Origin: Dermatophagoides farinae
Lineage: Eukaryota; Arthropoda; Arachnida; Sarcoptiformes; Pyroglyphidae
NCBI RefSeq assembly: GCF_024713945.1
Contig: NC_134683.1
Coordinates: forward strand, 4,589,501-4,653,500
DNA: 64,000 nt
Direction: 5' to 3'
The notes beneath the pieces are model-generated. The model saw only the letters and a list, made by a program, of their open reading frames with translations. It searched no databases and was not told the origin of the DNA. The translations under genes were made by a program, and so were the position numbers. Each line of letters begins with the position of its first letter. Within the stretch, counting starts at the first letter, position 1. Below are positions 11,979-25,665 of the stretch, one piece after another.

Positions 11979-14900
11979 ATGATTGATAATAAAAACGGTG
12001 CTCGACAACAAAATCGAGAACAGCAGCAGCAGCCATCTCGAAAGCTGGTAAGAATTTTTTTTTCTTCTAATTTTTTCTTTTGGTTTGCCATAAATCTCAT
12101 TTTGTAAATTCTGATCATTACCGCCAATGGATAATTGTTGGAAAAAAATGCATAGCGTTCTCGACAAAAAAAAGCCCGTTACAATGAAGAATTACTAGAT
12201 GATGAAGAGGATTTTTTTGAAGAACGTTATTTTGATGTTGAAGAAAAGCTGCAATGCAAAAGTTTTGCCAATTGTCAACGTAATTGTGTCCGTGAAATGA
12301 ATGGTACCGATATAACTTTCGAATTGTTTCAACGTAATGGTTTCCAGACACCTATGGTTGTTAAAGAAAATAAAAACAATGGTAAGTGATTGTTGATTGA
12401 TAAATGGAGAAAAATGTATTCGAATGGCAAACCGTTTCATGTTTCATGTTGAATGAAAAATTGCTGATGTTTTTTTTCAAATATATCAGTTTTAGGAATG
12501 AAAATACCAAGCAATTCATTTACAGTAGACGATGTAAAAGCATGTGTAGGGCAACGTCGTATTCTAGATGTAATGGATGTGGAAACACAAAAAGGAAAAA
12601 CAATGACAATGAAAGAATGGTGTAATTATTATAATAATAACACTGAAAATCGTATGGAATTGCTCAATGTTATTTCGTTGGAATTTTCACATACCTAAAT
12701 TGGAACATTTCGTTGATTCACCACGCATTGTGAAACAAATGGATTGGGTCGACTTGGTATGGCCACGATACTTGAAACGGATGCAAAAAGAAGGCACCAA
12801 TGCATTGCATGAAATGAAATATCCAAAAGTACAAAAATATTGTCTTATGAGCGTGAAAGGATGTTATACTGATTTTCATATTGATTTTGGTGGTACATCC
12901 GTATGGTATCATATACTACGTGGACGGAAAATTTTCTGGCTAATACCGCCGACGGAAACAAATATTCGTTCATATGAAAAATGGACATTATCGGGTGAAC
13001 AATCGAAAATATTCTTCGGTGATCTTGTTGAACATTGTTGTCGTATTGAACTGGAATCTGGGAATACATTTTTCATACCAACTGGTTGGATACATGCTGT
13101 CTATACGAAGGAAGATTCATTAGTATTTGGTGGAAATTTTCTTCATTCATTTGGCATTGAAAAACAATTACGTGTATCACAGGTTGAAGATGTGACACGT
13201 GTTGAGTCTAAATATCGTTATCCATTTTTTATTCACCTGATGTGGTATGTACTTGTACGTTATGTACATTGTTTAATGGGTCGTAATCATTTGTCTGTGG
13301 ATGATGATGGAAATTCATTACCACCACAATCGTCACAATCATCATCATCTGAATCAATGATGATTGAAATGAATTCTACTATTGAACAACAAGAAATTAA
13401 AAAAGAAGACAATGAAAATGAAGTGAAATTAAATGATAAACCGGAAAAAACGGAAGAAGAACAAAAAGTATTGGAAATGAAAACCGAATCACATGAGGAT
13501 ACTGAAGAAAAACCGACGAATAATTTCAATTCGAATGAATCATCCAATCATGTTGGGCCATTCATAACGTTTGTACCGAATGAAAAAATTCATCTTACAA
13601 AATATGAAATGATTGGTTTGAAAAAATTAATACAATGGTTATCACAAAAATTTGATAAATTCAAACGTGAGATCCGCAAATCAAATGAACAACAGCAGCA
13701 GCAACAAATGTTGCGTAATAATCTAATACCTGAATTGATTATTTCACCAGAAAATCTTTTAGATGATGCACGAAAAATGATTGAAGAACATGAAAATGAT
13801 AATCAAGAATTAGCCATAACAAATCGTCCGGTATTGTTTTGGTTTACAAAGAAAATGATTACACAATTGAATAAACCAATGAAGATGACGAAAAAATCAA
13901 CATCGTCAACGATAATACAACAACATCAAAAGATTCCGATTAAAAGACAACAATCACCAACAAACAATGATAATAGTCAACAACACAACAACAACAACGT
14001 CAAGTTAGCCTTGGCACAACATTAGATTATGATCTCATTTCAAGTAGTTCATTATTAAAAGGTTTAATTGAACAAACTGGTGTGAAAACCACATCATCAT
14101 CTCAGCAGCAGCAGCAGCAACAACAAGAATCGGAAGAAAATTTGAAAAAAATTAAACAACAACAAGATACTGCCCCCTGTTATTATAATTATTCACAACA
14201 ACAACAACAACAACAACCCCAACAGCAGCAAACACAGCCAGTATCATATGGATACGATAATAGTATGTCTTCCGTTTCAACAGCACCGACAACTTCGACG
14301 AATGGTATACGTTTGGAACATAATTATAATCTAAATCCATCAACATATTATAATCCATATCATCCACATAATTATGCTTATCATCCATATAATAGTCATC
14401 ATCATCATCATGTTCTACCACAATCTCAACCACAACAATTACCACCACCACCACCACCACCGCCACCACAACAACAACAATTATCACAGAATGTACATTA
14501 TTCACATACTCCAGTATCAACAACAACATATGTTTATCATCAACCACAAACAATACCGGCATCAACAACAACTTCAGCTATTATAAATGGTGGAAATTAT
14601 TTCCATTCAAATAATCATCAATCACATAATCAACATCATCATCATCAGTATTATAATAATAATCCCAATCCCAATTCATCAACAATAATGCCTATTAATG
14701 TTAATGTAAATTATTTTGTATCACAACAACAACAACAACAACAACAGCAGCAGCAGCAGCAGCCGCTGTATAAACCACCGACAATAATTTATCCACAAAT
14801 ACATTTTTCATCATCATCATCAGCACAACAACAACAATTGCCGCAACATTATTCCTTATATAATAATAATCAAAAAATATTTCCCGCTGCTTCCACTTAT

Positions 14901-17900
14901 ACAACTGTCATTCCAACATCACAACAACCACAGCCGCTACCGCCGCCACATAGAAATGTATTAACCGTTACATATACGCCCAATCATCAAACGGTTAATA
15001 CATATCCATCAACAGCAGCAACAACAACATTGATGACGCGACCGCAACCCCGACCACAACAACAAATGATACAATATTCATATCATCAACAACCAACAGC
15101 TGCAACGATTGCCATTCCTACTGCTACTACGGTTCATGTTCCGGTTCCATATGGAACAATACAACAACAACAACAGCAACCGCAAAACATTAACAACAAT
15201 AATAATAATGTTATTAAACAAACAAATAATGTACCTGTTCAATGTATTAATTCAATGATGCTCAATAGCTCCTCTACATTACCAAATTATTCAACAATTC
15301 AAACCCAAAATCCTTATTATGGAAGATAATAATCAAAGAATCAATACAAATCTAAGGAGCTACATTATTGATCATCATACACAACAACAGGTACATCAAC
15401 ATCATCATCAACAAGCATCAATGGCATCGTCTGCGTCTGCGGCATTAAATTTAGCGGCAACAACAAATAATAATTCGGGCATACATTCACATCATCATCA
15501 CCAACAACAACAACACCTACAACCTCATCATCATCATCATGCGGCAATGTTAACAGCGGCAACTAATCCATATAGCGTTCCATTAACAGGACCACCACCG
15601 CTTCATCATCATCCTCATCATTCATTACCACCGCCACCACCACCTCCCCAATCGCATCATCATCATCATCCTTATTCATCATCATATTCATTAAATCCTC
15701 ATCCATATTATTCACATCATCATCATTCATTACCACCACCACCACCTAATGTTCCACCTCCTATTGTTCCATATGGTTCAACAGCAGCAGCAGCAGCAAG
15801 TCTTCAATCTGCACATCATTCACTACCACCCCCAGGTCATCATTATTCGATACCATATATAACTGGTATGGTACCACCACCACCGACATCGATTGTTTCA
15901 CATCCGCCACCACTACCACCGCCAACAACGACAACAGCTGTACTTCCTCAACCTTCTCTTCCGCCACCAACTTCAATAGCAAATAATGTCTCCCGTTCTA
16001 ATCATCATCATTCAAATCATAATCGCACGAATAATAATAATAATAGCAGCTGTGGTGGTACTGGACATGGAAAATTATCATCACAAAATACAACATCTGG
16101 TTCATCATCATCGGCGACAACAGGCAATTCAAATTCCAATTCAAATAATAATAATTCATCATCGAATAAAGTATCAAATAATGATTCCTCAAGACGAAGG
16201 CGGACAAGATGTAAAAAATGTGAATCATGTTTACGTGCCGATTGTGGTGATTGTCATTTTTGTAAAGATATGAAAAAATTTGGTGGTCCAGGTTTGTGTT
16301 TTTATTGAATTTTTTTTCTCTTCTTAATATGACTCGATTTCTTTTTTAGGACGTATGAAACAATCGTGTATAGCACGACAATGTCTAGCACCGGTTTTAC
16401 CACACACTGCTTGTTGTATTATCTGTGGTCGTGATGGTTGGGAAAAATTATCCATTGATCCATCATTAGCGGATCATGAAACGGCATCATCATTGATGGA
16501 ATGTTCACAATGTTGGGAAATTGTTCATCCATTCTGTTTGAATGAACGTAATCCAGATCTCTTTATACACAACAAAGGTATATATTCATTTAGAATTTTG
16601 TTAACATTTTTGTTAAAAAATCGAATCTTTTTTGCCTTCAGGTTTCATCAATAAAGAATTACCAAATTCATGGGAATGTCCAAAATGTATTAAATCGGGC
16701 AATAGTTCGAAACAAAATTCTTCTTCCAAACCATCAACATCATCTACCTCATCAGGTTCGACAACAACAACAACAGCATCGAAATGTACAAAATCTCATC
16801 ATCATCAACAACAATCAACAAATATAAATCAACAATCATGGTCAATGATAACTTCCACCAGTAAAGATAATAATAAAAATAAATCCGAGACATCTTCAAC
16901 AAAACAACGATTAAAATCGAATGATTCATGTGATGATCCACCTTGTTCAGATAAAAATAATGATGATGATGATAATGATGATGGAAATCATCAACAGCCA
17001 GCAAAACGAACGAAAAAATCTCAATCATTAAAACGAAAAAGTCCATGTAAAGCCACAACGACAACAACACCATCAACATCATCATCACCATCGATTATTG
17101 GTGAAATATCCACAGGTTTTGTTGTAAATCAACAACAGCAGCAGCAGCAGCAACCACCAACAACAACGGTTATTGCATCACATATACCACCACCACCATC
17201 AAGTCAGCCATATGTTTCATATCATCATCATCATCCATTTGGGTCACACATGATGCCACCGCCACCACCCCCTCCTCCTACTATTTATACTCATCCGCCA
17301 CCACCACCACCACCACATTGTGGTGAATATTCTACAATGTTACATCCATATTCCAATCATCAATATGCAGCTGCCGCCGCCGCTGCTGCGGCTGCTGCAG
17401 CGGCAGCAGCCAATATGTTTCATGATCTAAATCATTGTCATCATTCGGCTATTCCTAAAGCTTATGATCATCATTTAAATCATTCAACAATAGGTGGAGG
17501 GTATCCGCTTCCATCGATTCAACAACATCAACCACCGCCACCACCATCACTTCATACTCATATGTCTTCAATATCTCAACAGTATCCTGTTCATATACCA
17601 ACTTCTACAACAACAATTGTTCAACAATCAGATTCTATTCCACCACCATCTACATCAGATGAGAAAGGTAATGATAATAAAAATAATAGCTTTTTAAAAT
17701 TTTTTAATTCTATGTAATTTAAACAGATAATGAAACAAACGAATCGACAAGATGTCATATCTTTGATAATCAAAGTCAAGAACAGCAGCAACAATCTAAA
17801 TCACCAATGTTGAATATAAGGACAAATCAAAAGATTCTTAAACAAGAGCCAGATTTAGGAAATTTTTGTAATCAAAACGGCGACAATAATAATAATCATC

Positions 17901-19549
17901 AAAATAATGAGGATGACAGAACAACAACCACAACATCAAATGTAAATGAACGTAATACATTGAGATCTGATGTTATAAAAAATGACAATGACGATGATGA
18001 ACAACAGCAACAACACGAGGAAGATGTAGAGTCTTTTAATACAAATGATGATGATAAGAATCAAAAGAAAAAAAGAGAATTGAAAAAACCAATGCTAGTT
18101 GTAAGTGGCTATTGTTTTTCAGGCTATCCATTGATGATGATTTAATTTCTCTCTCTTTCTCTATTGATTAGGTTCGTCCAGCTCCATTGGATGAAGATAT
18201 TTCCGAATCAGAAAGTGATAACGATGACGATGATGATGATGATAATAATTGCAATGATGATCTGGATGAACAACAACAACAAGTTCCGGATGATATAGAA
18301 GATTCATCAATCAATCATATGATTCGATTACGAAAGAAAATTCGTGAAAGAAAAATTCGTCAATCATTGAAACGATTTCGACGACTAAAAATTTCTCATA
18401 ATAATGAATGTTTAATCGAGACTGAACGTGATGTTGTCCTACCAATTCTTCGTCATCTTAGCCGTAATGATCTTTTGAATTGTATGATTGTATCTAAAAA
18501 CTGGAATAGTAAGTATTTCATCGTAGTTAATTGATGGAAGATTTCTGAAATTATTTTTTTTCTATTAGAATGGTGTTGTGATCCAAGTCTTTGGCCAGAA
18601 TTAATTGTCTCGCCGAAAACGAAAATAAATTCAATAATATTGGCCGGTATTGTTCGAAGACAGCCACGATCATTAGATCTTAGTTGGACTAATCTAACGA
18701 ATCGACAATTATCATGGCTTTTGCCTAGATTACCACAATTACAAAAATTAAAATTAATTGGCTTGAAAGCCAAAACTATCAATGCATTACAAACATGTAA
18801 TTGTCCATTGTTGATTTCATTGGATTTATCATGGACAGAATCATTCTGTGAGGATGTTATACGTTGTTTACTTTGTAAACCATCAGATTCCAGGCCCGGA
18901 CTATTAGAATCAAAAACACGTCTACGTTATCTATTGGATATTAGTTTATCGGGTAAGTTTGAATTGAATTAAAGTTTCTTTAAAATAAAAAAAAATTCTT
19001 CATCTAGGTACACTGATTACAGATGAATCGTTGAGACATATGAATCAAAATCTACCATTAATCAAAAAAATTGATATTTCTGAATGTCATTTAATCACCG
19101 ATTCGGGTATTGCATCGTTGGTTATTGCGAAATCGGATAAATTGACCGAATTATATATGGCTGGCTGTTCAAAAATAACTGATTTAAGTTTAAAATTATT
19201 ACATACATGTCATACATTACGAAAATTAGATATACGTGATTGTCATTCAATCACTGATGAAGGTTGTGAAAGATTTTTAGATCCAAATCATCATTATGAT
19301 GATGATGAACATCAAGATAATAAAATTAATGGCCATTTAATGAATGGAAATAATCACCATCGATATTTCGATCCAGATAGTGATGATTGCAACAGTGATA
19401 ATGAAAATAATGATCATGGACAACAAATTCGGAAAAGAATCCGTTCAATCTCACAGAATAATAATGATGGATTTTGTTGGCAATTGCTTAAGGAAAGATT
19501 ATTTATCAAATGTCATATAGACACCAAAACAACCACCAAAGCTGAATAA
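11979..19549 (+). CDS. Kdm2: KDM2-family JmjC histone H3K36 demethylase (JmjC-CXXC-PHD-F-box-LRR)
   Basis: This nuclear Fe(II)/2-oxoglutarate demethylase recognises unmethylated CpG through its CXXC finger and can join an SCF complex through its F-box. Exons: 11979-12047, 12156-12381, 12490-16291, 16350-16577, 16642-17667, 17727-18100, 18172-18508, 18569-18952, 19008-19549, about 2330 aa. The JmjC domain keeps the iron triad in FHIDFGG (about H228, D230) and PTGWIHAVY (about H300), and the 2-oxoglutarate lysine in RKIFWL. It is followed by a CXXC finger with KFGGPGRMKQSC, a PHD finger (CCIICG...WECPKC), an F-box near 18440-18590 and AMN1-like LRRs. The linker from 13.9 to 17.7 kb is a huge Gln/His/Pro/Ala-rich insertion. 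The reading frame is broken three times in the large exon: an extra T at 12696, a missing base in a CAA repeat near 13986, and an extra base near 15321. Flanking protein homology is continuous across the first, so I annotate one gene with indels. Confidence 0.9.
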
Positions 19550-19890
19550 TAATCTCTAGATTGAAATTTGTCATTGAACTTGATAGCTATAAACTCATCA
19601 TTCATAATCATCATCATCATCATCATTATCATTATAATTCCAATTTTATTTTATTAATATAATCCATTTATTATTCATTCAATTAGAAAAATTGCATTTT
19701 CCGTCAAAAAACGTCCGTGAAAAAACAAAACTTTTCTTTTCACCCGTTTTTTGATCTTCCTTTATTGTAATTATTATCATTATCAGATTGAAAATTAATT
19801 ATTTATAATTAAAAAAAATTTTATTCAATTCATTAATTCACATTAGATAATCGTTTTCAATATCAAGATCAATGAATGTTTGATTTCCAG
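19550..19890. other. Convergent 3' gap between KDM2 and PLA2G6-type genes
   Basis: About 340 bp separate two tail-to-tail genes and must hold both 3' UTRs. The sequence is ATCATC-rich then AT-rich, with T/A runs (for example around 19800-19825). No further feature is seen. Confidence 0.5.
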
Positions 19891-22642
19891 TTATTCCAAT
19901 AATCGAATTGATAATTGATTCATTTGGTCAAGATTCATATGCAGATAAGCCTCGGTTTCCCAGAGCATCTGAATTAATTTAACATCATCCGATTCATCCA
20001 ATTGGATTTCTTCCGATATAGCTGGATTAATACGATAAAATGGTACATTTATCATTGAACACCAGCTTTTTGCACGTTCAACAACTTGTCCATTTGATTG
20101 TGCAGCTTGTTCAGTTAGTAGTTCAATTATATCATAAATTTCTAAAAAATTGATTTTTTAAAAAAAATGTGATAAAACAAAAAGTCAAATGAATACAAAT
20201 ACTTCTATAAATTTGCCATTGTGAATTAATTTCAAATCGTGTGAATGGTCTTTTTGGTATTTCACCAGTACCAATCGATACAACAATATCGATATCGAAC
20301 GTTTGCTCTGCTGTTTCTTGTTCATTGTTGTTGTAACCCTATATAGTTATCAATCAATCAACAGTTAGAAAAAAGAATATAGACAAATTAAGAATACAAA
20401 CTTTGATTCTATTTGCACGTTTTATCGATTCAATTTCGGTCAATAGATCCAATGTTGGATTATTGGCAACAAGACCACCTGTTTTTTTTATTCGAAATTT
20501 TTTTTTTGTTTTTGGACGATAAGTAATCATTAGATTAAATAAATGATTGATTGAAAATTGTCATACCATCAATATATTGTTCACATTGATTGAAAAATGT
20601 TGGTGCTGCTGATGTTGCACGTGCTACTTTCCATAAATATTCCCATTGTTCATTCACATCATCGTCAATAGACATTGGTGATAATAATTGTTCAGCACTT
20701 AGATAATTACGAAAAAAATTGGCACTTGGTGGATAATATTCAACATTTGGTGGTTGTAATAAATAATCTACAAATCGAATCAAATAACGATTATGATTAA
20801 TAAACAAATCAATCAATCAATTGATTGTTTCACCTTGGTTTTTGAGGTAAATCACATAACCTTGTATCATCGCCAAAATATTGTTTGATCAATGTTTCAA
20901 AACATTCTGTTGAATGTGGCCGCTGTCCAATGAATACTTTATCTTTCAATTTGAAATAAAGTGAACGACATTTCGAAGCTTGATAACCGTGTGATAAAAG
21001 CAATGCTAAAATACCACCAGTACTAGTACCAGCTATCCAATCAAAAATTTCAGCTATTCGTTTATTAGTAATACGTTCCAGATGACATAATAGCTGTATC
21101 AAGATTAAACCACGTATACCACCACCATCTAAACATAATAATTTATTCTTTTTATTTCCATTACTTTCATCGTTGTTGTTGTTATGATCTGAATTTTTGT
21201 TGAAATATTTGTTGGATAAAAATTCATCTACAATCAGATTATTTCTTTGTAATGGACTTTTATCATAATTGCCATTATCCATGCCATTAGGTGAACAATA
21301 TTCATTACAATCTGATCTTTCATTGTCACATCTATTTGCACCAAGTGAATGAAGAATATAGATGATTTTCTTTTTATCCAAATCATCAATCCCATAGGAA
21401 TTGGCAGCAAAATGTCTTAGAGAATGCTGTTGATTATTCCAATTGTCCATGTTAACTTTGGCACCAAATACAATTAATAATTGTATAAAAGTTGTATTGC
21501 CAATCTAAAATAATAAGAACTAATTATCAAATCATTCACACACGACAAGCAAAAAAACAAACCTTGATAGCTAAATGAAGCGGTGTCATACCATCCAGAC
21601 CTATTACATTGGCGTTGGCACCATTTGTCAATAATGAAATTGTACATTTCAAATCATTCCGTTCAATCATTACATGTAATGCTGTATTTCCATTGAAATC
21701 TTTTGCATTCAAATCACAACCATTATCGGCCAGTAAATCAATAATCTCGTGATTTGTACACCAATGCAATGGTGTACCACCATTTTTAATTTTGTTTAAA
21801 TCCACTTTTAATTTATCCAATAATTCGGCTTTGATTCCAGAATCACTTTGATGAGGCTGATCAGTTCTTGAAGCACTATTAATATTTGCACCATTTTTCA
21901 ACAGAATTGTAACACAATCGATATTGTCCTCATAACAAGCAATATGCAGCGGTGTTTCATTTTTGAGATTTTTTTGATTAATCAATTCTTGTACCAACGA
22001 CCGATCACCAATTTTGCCACATAATTTTTGCATAATTTTTGCCTCATTTTTAGCTGCAAAATGAAATACGCTATTATAATCGAAATCAAGTTTAATTAAA
22101 GTTCTTGGAATTTCCACTCGTGATAATAATTCTTCGCAAATTTTAGTTCGTTTTAATTTTAACGCTAAAAATAATGGTGTACAACCATAACAATCAACAT
22201 CGTTGAATAATTGACGTAATTCTTCCGTAAGATTTTGTTGAAAATAACGAACATTATCTAGATGAACATTTAGATGTGCAATATTTTGCGATATATGATT
22301 CTCATGTATAATTTGGCAAACTTTGTTCAAATCATTCGCATTGAATGAATTTTCTTCTAACAATGGTAAATAGTTTTTAAATTTATTAAAACATTCACGA
22401 CATTCATCCGGATCATCGGATCGATAAAGACTGTTGAATGAAAAAAAAACAAAAAATTGATTACCAGATTGAATTTCTCTAACAACATACCTGAATACAT
22501 AATCACAAGATGTTTTATGCAAAACAATTTCAAATCGAACTATAGTTCGATGTGCATGTTGAAATAATGAAAAATGACGATCAAATGTAAAATAATCTTT
22601 ATTTAGATTAGTTATCGATATTTGCTGGATTTCCACCGACAT
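19891..22642 (-). CDS. Calcium-independent phospholipase A2, group VI (ankyrin repeats plus patatin domain)
   Basis: This PLA2G6-type enzyme hydrolyses acyl chains of glycerophospholipids and supports membrane remodelling. Exons: 22642-22491, 22430-21563, 21504-20834, 20767-20567, 20478-20402, 20338-20203, 20141-19891, about 784 aa. The N-terminal domain is followed by ankyrin repeats (GCTPLFLAL, ETPLHIAC, GTPLHW, GNTALHV, GMTPLHLA). The patatin domain keeps the oxyanion motif GGGIRG (about residue 467), nucleophile elbow GTSTGG (about 499) and the catalytic Asp in the split motif DGGLVANNPT. A single extra base at about 20745 shifts the frame between LFITTTK and VEYYPPSANFFRNY. Both sides align with the same stretch of the family without gap, so the base looks superfluous (error, mutation or bypassed site). 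Exon phases agree only if that base is skipped. Confidence 0.9.
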
Positions 22643-22888
22643 TTTTTCGTCAATTCATTTTTTTCGAAAGTGGTTGTAAAATGTCGTGCTCGACTGTGTA
22701 TGAATGCGAATGTAATATCAACAAGTTGCATTGAACAGCTGTTTTCCATGGAATTGAATAAACTGATACGCCCTTTAATGTATTTTGGAAAACTATTTTC
22801 ATCAAAATCAGGAATCGATTATTGGAAATAGAATGATTTTGAATTTTTTTTTATTATATTGACTTTAATTTCAATTGATTGATATGGA

Positions 22889-24419
22889 TTATAATAATGT
22901 TGAATGGCAAATATTATCACGTACGATTGTATCGACAATTGAATCAAATGTTTGTTTAATATTCACTGTATCCGTTGCTGTTGTATAATGTGTATGTAAA
23001 GTTTTATTACAATTAGCTTGTTGAGCAATTTGTCGAAATTGATTCTCAATAAACTTGGATGAACGTTCAGCATCATAATCTGGACCTTGGTATTCGGTGA
23101 AAAAATATTTCAATTGTCTATCGGTGAATAAGATTTTCTGGCGGAATAAATCAAATTTATTCAAGAATAATATCTGCGGGTTTGCACGAAAAAATTGCAG
23201 AGAGAAATTAAAAAAACTGAGAAGAAACAATCATTGATTTAACAAACTTACTGTGCAAGTATTATGAAAAAATAAATTGTTTGATATGTTTTCAAATAAT
23301 AAAAGACTTTCTTTCAGTCGATTCCGGCTAGAATCTTCCACTAATGTCATATCATATTCACTTATGGCTACAACAAACAATAAGGTTCGTACATCTTCAA
23401 AACATTGAATCCATTTTCGTCGTTCTGAACGTTGTCCACCAACATCATACATTCGTATGATATGATTATCGCAAATGAATTCTGTTTCAACAACACCGAT
23501 TGTACGTATACGTGATTTGACAATATCATTTGTGTTTGGTACGTATTTCTCGTTGGTAATGCGGTCAATATTTTCAAAATAGCTAAAAAAATGGTAAAAA
23601 AAAAGTAAAATGATGTAAAACGAACGAACCAAAACAAAACGAAAAACATACTAAAGTGCTGAATCATTTAATTCATATTCGAAACCACGTGCAACTGCTT
23701 TTCGTACACCATTATCTTGCCAAAGTGTTTTGATCGTATATTCAATATGTGGAAATAGTATATGATAATCATCGAAATATTTATTACACAATATCAAATC
23801 TTTAGCCAATTCCTGGATGGATGGATGGATGGATGGGAAAATTAACAAAAAAGTTAATCATTTGATTTCATTTGAAACAAAATCATAACATACCTGATTG
23901 GTGGAATATTGAAAATCGATATCCAATAATCTCATTCCGGTAACAACATATTTCATTGATGATACTAGATTATCTAAAATGATTGGCTATTTCCATTGAA
24001 TATTTATTGAAAATTTACTTATCGATTAAGTTACATTCAAAAAACAAGAAACTTACCCTAAATTCAAGCATTTCTTCACGACTATAACCATCATTATGTA
24101 TAATTTTCATTTGTTTTACCAATGTACTTTTACCACTTTCACCAGTGCCTAATATTAAAATTTTAATAATTTTATTTGAAATTTTTCTTGTCGTTAATAT
24201 TTTTGATGTTGATGAAGATGGCGGTGTTGTTGTTGTTGTTGTTGTCATTTTCATTTTATCGTCATCATGATGATTGTTGTTGTTGTTGGAATCACTATTC
24301 TTGTCATGATTACAGCAATCAATCATAAAAATTGGTTTGATTTTTGGTTTTCTATCACCATGATCATCATCAATGTGATAATGTTTTTTAAAAAATTTCT
24401 TGATTAAACAATTTCCCAT
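22889..24419 (-). CDS. Divergent heterotrimeric G-protein alpha subunit
   Basis: This GTPase would couple seven-helix receptors to effectors at the plasma membrane. Exons: 24419-24057, 23986-23894, 23812-23652, 23582-23252, 23173-22889, 410 aa. I start at the Met giving MGNC (four codons into the longest frame) because this fits N-myristoylation and palmitoylation. The P-loop GTGESGKST is at residues 91-99. Switch I has [10 protein letters not shown] with catalytic Arg and Mg-binding Thr. Switch II has [12 protein letters not shown] with catalytic Gln. The G4 motif is FLNKFD, and the TCAT loop reads TTAT. The helical domain is present. Two features are unusual: the region before the P-loop is about 50 residues longer than normal and is Asn/Asp/Thr-rich rather than a recognisable alpha-N helix, and the receptor-contacting tail HSTLL matches none of the Gi, Gq, Gs or G12 tails I know. 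Class assignment is therefore open. Confidence 0.88.
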
Positions 24420-25665
24420 GATTCGAGACAAATTTTTTGCTTCAGAAACCAGAAAATTTGCTTACACAAAATCTATACCACACAATCAAGAGAAACAGGT
24501 GTCGAGCACACTCGAAGATTGATCGTGTCTGTGAATCGAATCAAATTGAATGAATGAATGGTGTGTGTGTGTGCGTTTCATTCGTTCATAAAAAAACACA
24601 CTACGAAACCACAAAGACCCTGGTTCACACACACACACACATCGAAAGAAGAAAGACCATTCTCAAAGTTTGAATGGCCACTTGTTGTCTGTGTTTTGGT
24701 GGTGGTGGTACCACTCGAAACAGAGAGGACATGTTATTTTTTTCATTTTTAGTATGGCCACACCACATCTACCTGTCCAATCCATATACCAATCAACGAT
24801 CAAGAAAAAAAAATTGTAAATTTTTTTTCGCACCTTTCACCTCTGGCCCTTATTATTATCATTATTATCGTTGTTTGTTGTTGTTGGCAACAACAAATGA
24901 AAGATTGGATCAAATTTTTGATGATTGGTGATTGGTGGCCTTTGACCATTCGAGAATATTTCTGCAAGATTTTTTTTCATGAACTTTGGTTGATCATAAT
25001 GATGACTTGCATAACAACGAAAACGATGATGGTGATTGGTTTGAAATCAAAAAAAAAAAAAAAAACTCGTTGCTCGTCCTGATAATGTTGATGTTGGTGA
25101 TGATGAGATAATGAGAATAAATAATAAGGATGCGAATTATTTTCATTCTCTCGATCGATTTTGCTTTGGGCAAAAAATTCTTTACCTTTCACTTTTTTTT
25201 TCTTTCACTCACCACTACTTGATATACCATGATGATTATTTGGTTTAACAGCACGAAAAAAAAATTTCAATTAAAAAGTGTGAGAATTTCAACAAAAAAT
25301 ATTCACTTTTTTTCTCATCGATAATAAACACATTTCGAACACAGACACACACACAAAGGAAACATTCGAAAAACTTGGAAATTTTCCTGCTTTTTCGGAA
25401 ATTTTCCCAACTTTTTTTTCAAAAAAAAAAATCAATTTTTAATTAATTTTTCTCTATAATGAAACAAAAAAAAAAATCAATAACAATCATTATTTATAAT
25501 ATGATTTTGTTTTTATGGAAGAAAACAAACAAACAAACAAACAAAAAAACGGAAGCCCCAGTCCCGAAAAAAGCCACATCCGAATAAATTGAAAATCAAG
25601 GCATCAGAAGATCGATTTGAAGAAGAAAGACATTGAAAAAGTGAAGAAAACCTTCTGTTGTCCAT
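24420..25665. other. Non-coding 1.2 kb between the G-alpha and GT92 genes
   Basis: It contains the upstream region of the G-alpha gene and the 3' flank of the GT92 gene. Visible contents are GT/CA microsatellites (24559-24575 and 24627-24641), poly-A near 25050-25067, and A/T runs around 25400-25490. No gene is seen. Confidence 0.5.

Noticed and set aside
12682-12705. A tiny intron removing the KDM2 frame break at 12696
   Set aside because: No GT-AG pair of plausible length fits, and protein homology is continuous on both sides with only one surplus base.
14082-15329. A separate Gln-rich gene between JmjC and CXXC parts of KDM2
   Set aside because: The frame continues upstream to near 13998 and downstream into the CXXC exon after single-base shifts. 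Family architecture expects one linker here.
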